Origin: BOG-908 sp965198825
GTDB lineage: Bacteria; Pseudomonadota; Alphaproteobacteria; Acetobacterales; Acetobacteraceae
Direction of reading: 5' to 3'
Length of the DNA stretch: 64,000 nucleotides
Assembly (NCBI GenBank): GCA_965198825.1
Contig: CBDAQB010000002.1
Location: 186,001 to 250,000, forward strand
Under the pieces are notes generated by a model that worked only from the letters and a program-made list of their open reading frames with translations, had not been told where the DNA came from and did not search any database. Positions 49,086 through 55,514 of the stretch are shown here, piece after piece. The translations under genes and the position numbers were made by a program. Numbering within the stretch: position 1 is the first letter of the stretch; every line of letters starts with the position of its first letter.

Positions 49086-50080
49086 TGGAGGGAGGGAGGA
49101 AGGACTTCTTTTTTGAACAAAAGAAGCAGAAAACTTTTGCGACGTGGGACCGAGATCGTGGAAAGGCCCAGCCCAAGGTCCAAAAGTTTTTTGGTTCTTT
49201 TTTACAAAAAAGAACTACTTTCTTCCTTGTTTTGTATGTCGTAGTGTCTCCCGCCCGCGCACAGGTCTTATCCGTTGTATTACATACGCCATCGAGAGAC
49301 TTTGGATATTTTGTAGGCGATTTTCTGGTCAGCACGGCCGTGATTACAGTGGGGCCGGACACGGTTCTGGATGCGCGGTCGCTGCCTTCGGCGGGGCCGG
49401 TGACGAGTTCTACCGATCTGCGCCGGATCGATGTTTCGGAGGCTTCGGCGGCGGATGGGCGGATCGTCACGTTGCGTGCGGAGTATCAGACTTTCTCTGC
49501 GCCGGAGGAGGTTTCGCAGGTATCGGTGCCTGGGTATCAGCTTGCTTTCATGAAGGGTGGGGCTCGGCTGACGGCGACTGTGCCGGGGTTTACTTTTGCG
49601 GCTTCGCCTTTCAGGCATGATCTGACGCCGATCGTGGATCTTGGGGTTTTGCGGCCGGATCATGGGGTGGGTGCTGTCGATGTTGCCTGGCCGCGGCTGG
49701 AGATCATCGGCGGCGGCATCGTTGCAGTGCTTGCTGTATTGGGTTTGGTGGCGAGTGGGGGTGGGTTGCCCTGGCGGCGGCGGAATGCGCCTTTTGCCCG
49801 GGCTGCGCGGCAGATCAGGGCGGCTGGTGCCGGACGCGAGGCGCTTCTCGCTTTGCATCGCGCGCTGGATGCGACGGCGGGTGAGCGGGTGCTTGCCGAT
49901 GATCTCGAGGGATTTCTGCAGCGGCATCGGCGTTTCGCCAGGTTGCGGGATGAGCTGAAGGAATTCTTCGCGGTCTCACGAGAGAGTTTCTTTGGTGACC
50001 GGGACGGCGACTTGGGTGGGCAAGGAGATCGGCTGGTTCGTTTATCACGCGCACTCGCCCGTGCGGAGCGAGGGCGGTGA
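49085..50080 (+). CDS. mxaA: MxaA, methanol dehydrogenase maturation protein
   Basis: 331 residues if it starts at ATG 49085, the first ATG in frame and overlapping the mxaS stop. Residues 6-44 are then encoded by a dispersed repeat, followed by a hydrophobic stretch TTFFLVLYVVVSPARAQ that serves as signal peptide. The mature part begins VLSVVLHTPSRDFGYFVGD and contains EYQTFSAP, typical of MxaA. One membrane helix follows near 224-245, and a cytoplasmic C-terminal helical part comes after it. MxaA is needed for calcium loading of MxaF. No start after the repeat would keep the signal peptide. The stop overlaps the mxaC start (GTGA). Confidence 0.82.
   Translation: MEGGRKDFFFEQKKQKTFATWDRDRGKAQPKVQKFFGSFLQKRTTFFLVLYVVVSPARAQVLSVVLHTPSRDFGYFVGDFLVSTAVITVGPDTVLDARSLPSAGPVTSSTDLRRIDVSEASAADGRIVTLRAEYQTFSAPEEVSQVSVPGYQLAFMKGGARLTATVPGFTFAASPFRHDLTPIVDLGVLRPDHGVGAVDVAWPRLEIIGGGIVAVLAVLGLVASGGGLPWRRRNAPFARAARQIRAAGAGREALLALHRALDATAGERVLADDLEGFLQRHRRFARLRDELKEFFAVSRESFFGDRDGDLGGQGDRLVRLSRALARAERGR
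49098..49227. repeat. Dispersed palindromic element inside the mxa operon
   Basis: Left arm 49098-49140, core with GTGGGACCGAGATCGTGG, right arm 49180-49227. It lies wholly inside the mxaA reading frame, between the ATG that overlaps mxaS and the start of the family-conserved region, and is open in that frame. Confidence 0.9.
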
Positions 50081-51048
50081 ATTTGGCGCTCGATCACCCT
50101 TGGGCTTTGGTGCTGCTGGTTTGTTGCATTCCGCCGCTGTTCGGTCTTGGCGCGCGCTGGTTTGGTTTCCCTTCGCTTTTGGCGACCCCCCGGGACTCGG
50201 TATCGGGTTTGCTCGACTGGGTGTTGCGGCTGCTGGCTGCTGCTCCGATCGCGTTGCTTGCGTTCGGCCTGGCCGGTTTGCATGAGGGACAGCAGGTGGT
50301 GCAGCGGACCGGGCAAGGCGCGCACATCGTGGTGGTGCTCGACCGCAGCCTGAGCATGGACGAGGCTTTTGCGATACGCGGCGAGAAGGCGCACGAGACG
50401 AAAACCGCTGCTGCGGCAAGGCTGCTTGCCGATTTCTTTGCGCATCGGCCGCATGACGAGTTCGGACTGGTGGCGTTTTCCACGTCGCCGATACAGGCCA
50501 TGCCGTTGACGGCGCACAGGGCTGCGGTGGCGGCGGCCATTGCGGCCATGCGTCAGAAGGCGTTGGCGAATACGGAGATTGGGGCTGCGATTGCTATCGG
50601 GCTGATGCAGTTTCAGCGGGATACGCCGGGTGCCGCGCGTGCACTTTTGCTGATTTCCGATGGGGCGGGCGCCATTCCGGAGCAGACGCGTGACTATATC
50701 CGGGCGCAGATGACGCTGCAGGGGGCGCATCTCTATTATCTGTACCTGCGCGCGGGCGACGATCCTCCTCTTGTGGAAGATCTTGGCGGCAGCGTCGATC
50801 TCACGCGGCCGTCTGGGCTCGACGCGTTCTTTCGCCGGCTTGGCGGCGTTTATGCGGGGTTCGAGGCACGTGACCCTGATGCGGCTGAAGCGGCAGCGCG
50901 GCGGATCGATGCGCTGGAGACACGGCCAGTCGTTTACCACGAGACATTGCCGCGCGTGGATCTGGATTTCGCCTGCTACGAGGCTGCGGCGCTTTGCCTG
51001 GCGCTGAGCCTGCTCGCGCAACTGGCCGAGCGGAGGGTGACGGCTTGA
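50077..51048 (+). CDS. mxaC: MxaC, vWA-domain protein
   Basis: 323 residues from GTG 50077. Two membrane helices near the N-terminus (about 8-25 and 48-68) precede a von Willebrand A domain with the MIDAS motif DRSLS near 89, TKTAAAARLLADFF and a further metal-loop ISDGAGA. A C-terminal membrane helix is near 300. It is an inner-membrane protein with the vWA domain in the periplasm. In methylotrophs MxaC is required for assembly of active methanol dehydrogenase. Overlaps both neighbours. Confidence 0.88.
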   Translation: MNLALDHPWALVLLVCCIPPLFGLGARWFGFPSLLATPRDSVSGLLDWVLRLLAAAPIALLAFGLAGLHEGQQVVQRTGQGAHIVVVLDRSLSMDEAFAIRGEKAHETKTAAAARLLADFFAHRPHDEFGLVAFSTSPIQAMPLTAHRAAVAAAIAAMRQKALANTEIGAAIAIGLMQFQRDTPGAARALLLISDGAGAIPEQTRDYIRAQMTLQGAHLYYLYLRAGDDPPLVEDLGGSVDLTRPSGLDAFFRRLGGVYAGFEARDPDAAEAAARRIDALETRPVVYHETLPRVDLDFACYEAAALCLALSLLAQLAERRVTA

Positions 51049-51605
51049 GACGGATCACGAGAGTTCTCGGGCCGCTGCTGGCAGTGGTGGCGCTTGCAGC
51101 GGCGGCCGTGGCGTGTTTCGGGGCGATCTCGCTTTGGAAAGGGCTCGCGGACAACAGCAGGATCGTGGCGCTTGCGCACGGCCGTGACGAGGCTGGCGCC
51201 GGCGATGCGGATGGCCCGGTGCTCGCCGCGCGCGCGTTGCTTCTGCTGAAGCAGGGCAAGACCGACGAGGTGAAGGCCATGACCGAACATATGGGCGCGC
51301 CGGGGCTTGCTCCCTGGCGTGCACTGGTTCTTTACGATCTGGGGAACGACAGCCTGAAGCTGGCGATGCAGATCTACATGCAGGTGCCGCTCAGACAGGT
51401 GAAGCCGCTCATCAATGCGGCCAAGGCCAATTACCGGCAATCGCTGCAGCTCGATCCGAGCAACTGGGACTGCCGCTATAATTTCGCCATTGCGTCCACG
51501 GTGATACGCGATACGGAAACGACAAATCCCATGCTCGGCGCACAGATGTCGCACGACAAGGCGGCGTGGCCCGATATACCTGGCGCACCGAACGGGATGC
51601 CGTGA
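51045..51605 (+). CDS. mxaK: MxaK
   Basis: 186 residues from TTG 51045, with GGAGGG before it. One N-terminal membrane helix (about 8-30), then a soluble helical region with a TPR-like stretch (KANYRQSLQLDPSNWDCRYNFAIA, near 125-148). The region and the position between mxaC and mxaL support the name. TPR-like parts are usual in MxaK. It is a membrane-anchored periplasmic factor for methanol dehydrogenase maturation. Starts within the mxaC stop, ends within the mxaL start. Confidence 0.85.
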   Translation: MRRITRVLGPLLAVVALAAAAVACFGAISLWKGLADNSRIVALAHGRDEAGAGDADGPVLAARALLLLKQGKTDEVKAMTEHMGAPGLAPWRALVLYDLGNDSLKLAMQIYMQVPLRQVKPLINAAKANYRQSLQLDPSNWDCRYNFAIASTVIRDTETTNPMLGAQMSHDKAAWPDIPGAPNGMP

Positions 51606-52528
51606 TGGCGTTTTTCGATCCGCGGTTCGCGTGCCGTATCGTTGCCTTGATCGTTCTGCTTGCCGCGCTCGTCGTGCCTCCTATCCAGGTTTCGCGCGCG
51701 GTTTACGACGTGGTGGCGGTGCTGGATATCACAGGCAGCATGAACGTGCGCGACCAGCGGCTCGACGGTGCGGAGGCAAGCCGCATGGCAATGGAGAAGC
51801 GCGCTGTCAGGCATCTTCTGGCCACCCTGCCCTGCGGGTCGCGCCTGGGTCTTGCCGTGTTTGTCGAGAAGGAGCCGTTCCTGCTCTTCGAGCCGGTGGA
51901 GACTTGCGAGAATTTTTCCGCGCTAGACGATGAGATTGCCGCCATCGATTGGCGCATGGGCTGGGACTCGGAAAGCCATATTGCGGAAAGCCTGATTGGT
52001 GCCATGAAGATCACCAGTGGCCTGGGCGCCGACCTGATCTTCGTGACCGATGGGCAGGAAACGCCGCCGCTCTGGTGGTCTGGCGTGCCGAGTTTCGATC
52101 GCGTGCGCGGCAGCGTGCATGGGGTGATCGTAGGCGTCGGCGGACATGCTTTTTCGCCAATCCCGAAATTCGATGGATACGGTCGGGAGACCGGGATGTT
52201 CAAGCCCGGGGACGTGCCCCTCGAGAAGGATGGCATGTTCCGCGGGCGGGAGCATCTCTCGGCGGTGGATGAGCCGCATCTGCAACAGCTCGCATCCACG
52301 TCCGGGCTCTCCTATGTGCATCTCGACGGTGCGGACGGCTTGTTTCCGGCGCTCAGGCAAGTGGCGACGCGGCGGGTGCATCCGGGCCTCGTGGATATAC
52401 GCTGGATCTTTGCTTCGCTCGCGTTGGTGCTGCTGGCGGCGGCACAATTCCCCACGGCGGAGGATCGCGTGGTAGGGTGGCGCCTCAAACCAGGCCGCCG
52501 CCCACGGCGCGCGCGAGGAGAAGCCTGA
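51605..52528 (+). CDS. mxaL: MxaL, vWA-domain protein
   Basis: 307 residues from ATG 51605, overlapping the mxaK stop (TGATG). An N-terminal membrane segment (about 10-30), a vWA domain with the MIDAS motif DITGSMN near 42 and the loop VTDGQETPP near 150, and a C-terminal membrane helix near 270. With MxaC it forms a pair of membrane-anchored vWA proteins. Both are required, with MxaA and MxaK, for calcium loading and assembly of methanol dehydrogenase. Last gene of the mxaRSACKL run. Confidence 0.88.
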   Translation: MAFFDPRFACRIVALIVLLAALVVPPIQVSRAVYDVVAVLDITGSMNVRDQRLDGAEASRMAMEKRAVRHLLATLPCGSRLGLAVFVEKEPFLLFEPVETCENFSALDDEIAAIDWRMGWDSESHIAESLIGAMKITSGLGADLIFVTDGQETPPLWWSGVPSFDRVRGSVHGVIVGVGGHAFSPIPKFDGYGRETGMFKPGDVPLEKDGMFRGREHLSAVDEPHLQQLASTSGLSYVHLDGADGLFPALRQVATRRVHPGLVDIRWIFASLALVLLAAAQFPTAEDRVVGWRLKPGRRPRRARGEA

Positions 52529-52861
52529 ATGCGCATACTGACGGCAGGGCTGCTTCTGCTGGTGACGGGCTGTGCTGCAACGTCCGGCATCGTGCCCGTG
52601 GGCCCGAACACTTACGCGCTTTCGGAAATGCGGGCGCCGGTGCGCGGCGGCGGGGCCGAGGCGCGTCGCGTCGTGCTGGCCGAGGCTGACGGGTTTTGCC
52701 AGCAGCAGGGACGGGCGTTCGTGCCGGTGGATATGCGCCCTGACGGGGATCCTTGGACGCCCTACTGGCCTACGGCGTTCGATGCGACCTTCCAGTGTCT
52801 GCCTCCTGGTGATCCGGCGGTGTTGCAGTATCAAGAAGGGAAGAAAGCGAGTTCTTTTTGA
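52529..52861 (+). CDS. Small lipoprotein
   Basis: 110 residues. The N-terminus has a lipobox (LLLLVTGCAATSG, Cys near residue 15), so it should be a lipid-anchored envelope protein. The remainder resembles a group of short alphaproteobacterial lipoproteins (IVPVGPNTYALSEM, EADGFCQQQG) of unknown function. It begins immediately after the mxaL stop and is likely part of the mxa transcript. Its last residues (KKASSF) and its stop are supplied by the dispersed element, so the C-terminus is not original. Confidence 0.8.
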   Translation: MRILTAGLLLLVTGCAATSGIVPVGPNTYALSEMRAPVRGGGAEARRVVLAEADGFCQQQGRAFVPVDMRPDGDPWTPYWPTAFDATFQCLPPGDPAVLQYQEGKKASSF

Positions 52862-52973
52862 AAAAAGAACCAAAAACTTTTTGCGAGTTTGGGCCGGGCT
52901 TTTGGAAGTGCCGGGCTTAAAGTCCAAAAGTTTTTTGCTTCTTTTTTTCAAAAAAGAAGTGCTTGCCTTCCTT
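52838..52973. repeat. Dispersed palindromic element, paired copy
   Basis: Left arm 52838-52883, right arm 52921-52973, inverted. It joins the convergent lipoprotein and TonB receptor genes and contributes the stop of the former. Confidence 0.88.
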
Positions 52974-52979
52974 TTTTGA

Positions 52980-55286
52980 TCAGAACGTTGCGCGAATCCC
53001 GCCAAACCCGCCGATAGGCGCCGCGATGTTGTAGCTCCGCGGATTGGTAGCGTTCGGCGCTTGCGACAGAAAGACCATACTCGTGGGCGAGAAGGTTCCG
53101 TAAACGTAGTAGCGGCGGTCGAGAACGTTCTGGATGTTGGCGAACAGTTGCAGATGCGGCGTCAGCTGGTAGGCAGTATGCAGGCTCATAGTGAAGTAGC
53201 CTGGCAATTTCGGCGTGAGGTTCGCTTCGTCGCCGAAGAGATATTGCCCGCTTTGCAGCAGAGCGGTGCCGCCTACGCTGAAGGCATCGGTCACCTGCCA
53301 GTCCAGGCCTGCGGTCAGCTTGATTGGCGGGATGCCGGGTAGCCGGTTACCGGGTGCTATGGTGACATTGCCATTTGCGTCGCCGGCCGGATTGCTGCCG
53401 GCCGATTCCACGAAGCCTGTTTCAAAACTCGCCTGCGTATAGGTGTAGTTCAGGTGAGCGGACCAGTGCTGACTCCTGTAGGAGAGTGATGCATCCACGC
53501 CTTGTCTACGTGTTTGGCCGACGTTGGCGAAGAAGGCGCGGTTAAGGTTGACGCTGTTGACGAAGACGATGTCGTCGTCGGAGTTCGTATGAAAGAGCCC
53601 GACATCGTAAGCGACGCGCTGACCGGGAGCGACGGCCAGTGAACCACGCAGGCCTGCCTCGAAGGTGTGGGCGACGACCTGCTTGAGATCCGGGTCGCCC
53701 ACGAAGAAATTCGCCAGGCTGCAGGAATCGTTGGGTCCGGCGCAGGAAAGTTCCGCCGGCGTAGGGGCGCGGTTGGCCTCCGCATAGCCGCCGTAGACGG
53801 TGAGCCAAGGTGCGAACTTGTAAGTAGCACCGATCGCCGGATTGAAGCGGTTGTAGGCATGGTTGCCGGTGAGGTCGCCGCCATTCTGATCCGAGAGATT
53901 GATCTCGGCCGCGTTGAAGCGGCCCGACGCGGTGATCGAGAGATGCGCGGTGACGTCGAGCGTGTCGCTTGCGAACAAACCGAAGAACGCATCGTCGATG
54001 GCAACCCTGACGGGAATATTGTTGCCCGGCTCGTCGATCACCACGCCAGGGCCGATGAACTCGCGCGTGACCGCAGTCAGGCCACCGTCGAAGCTCGTGG
54101 CCGAGAATACGGTTTGCGCGCCATCGAAGCTGCCGCCGGCGACGAAGTGGTTGTGCAAGCCATAGATTTCGCCGGTGTCGGTCACTTGCGCCGAGGCGCC
54201 GTAGGCGTTTGTGTTCGTTGTCGTGTCGTCGAGTTCGGAGTAGGGGCCGCCGTGCAGGTAATCGGGGATGGAGGCGCCGCCGCGCGTGGTCGCCGGGTCG
54301 CCGACATCCTGGCACAGCAGGCCCGACCCATCATCGCACGGAAAGTCGTCTGGGGAGTTGCCGTTCACGATGCGCTGCAGGAAGTAGTTATAATAAGCCT
54401 GACCCTGAACGGACAAGACGTCGCTCAGCTTGAACGTGCCGTTTAGGCCGAACTGGGCGAATTTGTCGGCAGTGAGGTTAGGCGCGGTAAACTGCGCCGC
54501 CGGGTCGGCTGCGAGCAGCTGCACCGGTGCGGTGCCCGGGCCGTTGAGCACCGAGTTCGCCAGATTGACGTTGAAGTGCACCTCCGCCGCGGAGCCCCGC
54601 CAGCCGATATCGGAATAGAAATTCTGGATGTCCGAGCTCTGCAGATCGCGCCAGCCGTCCTGGTGTTCCTCGCTGCCGGCGACATAGAGCGACTCGTTGC
54701 CACGCTGCATGCCATACTGGAACTCGCCCAGGATCTGGCCGAACGAACCGCCAGAGATGTCCGCCTCGCCGCCCTGGTAGGTGAAACCGTCCTTCAGCTT
54801 GACGTTCAGCGAACCGCCCAGCGCGTTCAGGCCAAACACCGGGTTCGAGCCTTCCACGTTCAGGCGGCTGATGGCGATGTCCGGGATAAGGTCCCAGTTC
54901 ACCGTGTCGCCGAATGTCTGGTTGAAGCGCACGCCGTTGAGGTAGACGGCGATGCCTTGCGACGTGCCCTGCAGGGGCGAGGACTCAAAACCATTGTAGA
55001 AGAGGGTGGGCTGGAACGGATTGCCGGCGGCCGAATCGAGGCTGAGGCCGGGCACTTGCGTGTCGATGGCGTGCAGCACGTCGGGCGTGCCGTCGCGGCC
55101 GATGTCGGTGCTGTTGAGCACCGTGGTGTTGGCCGGCACCTTGTCGCGGTCGATGCCCGATCCGAGCAGCGGCGAGGTGCCAATGACGGTGATCTCTTCC
55201 GGCGGCGCGGCCGTTTGCGCGCGCGCCGCGACGGGCAGCACGAGCGAGGCGGCGCTCGTGCAAACGAGCAGGCGCACGATGAGCAT
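52980..55286 (-). CDS. TonB-dependent outer-membrane receptor
   Basis: 768 residues from ATG 55286. A signal peptide (residues 1-24, ending ARA), a TonB-box-like EEITVIGTSPL near 29-40, a plug domain with VLNSTDIGRDGTPDVLHAI and a long beta-barrel with YGGYAEANRAPTPAELSC near 505 and NIQNVLDRRYYVYG near the end (typical C-terminal receptor motif). It imports a scarce ligand across the outer membrane with TonB energy. In methylotrophs such receptors next to dehydrogenase genes can serve metal (lanthanide or calcium chelate) uptake. The present placement beside the mxa cluster makes that worth testing but does not prove it. Confidence 0.92.
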   Translation of the reverse strand: MLIVRLLVCTSAASLVLPVAARAQTAAPPEEITVIGTSPLLGSGIDRDKVPANTTVLNSTDIGRDGTPDVLHAIDTQVPGLSLDSAAGNPFQPTLFYNGFESSPLQGTSQGIAVYLNGVRFNQTFGDTVNWDLIPDIAISRLNVEGSNPVFGLNALGGSLNVKLKDGFTYQGGEADISGGSFGQILGEFQYGMQRGNESLYVAGSEEHQDGWRDLQSSDIQNFYSDIGWRGSAAEVHFNVNLANSVLNGPGTAPVQLLAADPAAQFTAPNLTADKFAQFGLNGTFKLSDVLSVQGQAYYNYFLQRIVNGNSPDDFPCDDGSGLLCQDVGDPATTRGGASIPDYLHGGPYSELDDTTTNTNAYGASAQVTDTGEIYGLHNHFVAGGSFDGAQTVFSATSFDGGLTAVTREFIGPGVVIDEPGNNIPVRVAIDDAFFGLFASDTLDVTAHLSITASGRFNAAEINLSDQNGGDLTGNHAYNRFNPAIGATYKFAPWLTVYGGYAEANRAPTPAELSCAGPNDSCSLANFFVGDPDLKQVVAHTFEAGLRGSLAVAPGQRVAYDVGLFHTNSDDDIVFVNSVNLNRAFFANVGQTRRQGVDASLSYRSQHWSAHLNYTYTQASFETGFVESAGSNPAGDANGNVTIAPGNRLPGIPPIKLTAGLDWQVTDAFSVGGTALLQSGQYLFGDEANLTPKLPGYFTMSLHTAYQLTPHLQLFANIQNVLDRRYYVYGTFSPTSMVFLSQAPNATNPRSYNIAAPIGGFGGIRATF

Positions 55287-55384
55287 GGATGAGTTTTCCC
55301 CCGGCCAGGATTTTTCAGCATAAGGCTGTATGTGGCGGTGGTTGGCGATAGGAGATTTGCCCGCTGGCGTTGGGAAGTTTTCCC

Positions 55385-55514
55385 GGAGGGAGTTCTTTTT
55401 TGAAAAAAAGAAGCAAAAAACTTTTACGACGTGGGACCGGGCTCGTGACGCAGGCCCAGCCCAGAATCGCAAAAGTTTTTTGGTTCTTTTTTTCAAAAAA
55501 GAACTGCTTGCTGC
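55385..55514. repeat. Dispersed palindromic element, paired copy
   Basis: Left arm 55385-55424, core with GTGGGACCGGGCTCGTGACG, right arm 55468-55514. It lies between the TonB receptor gene and kdpD, both on the minus strand. Confidence 0.9.

Noticed and set aside
979..55514. T-rich arms as a CRISPR array or as simple terminators only
   Set aside because: Spacing is kilobases, not regular spacers. Copies between divergent genes and within mxaA do not suit a pure terminator role.
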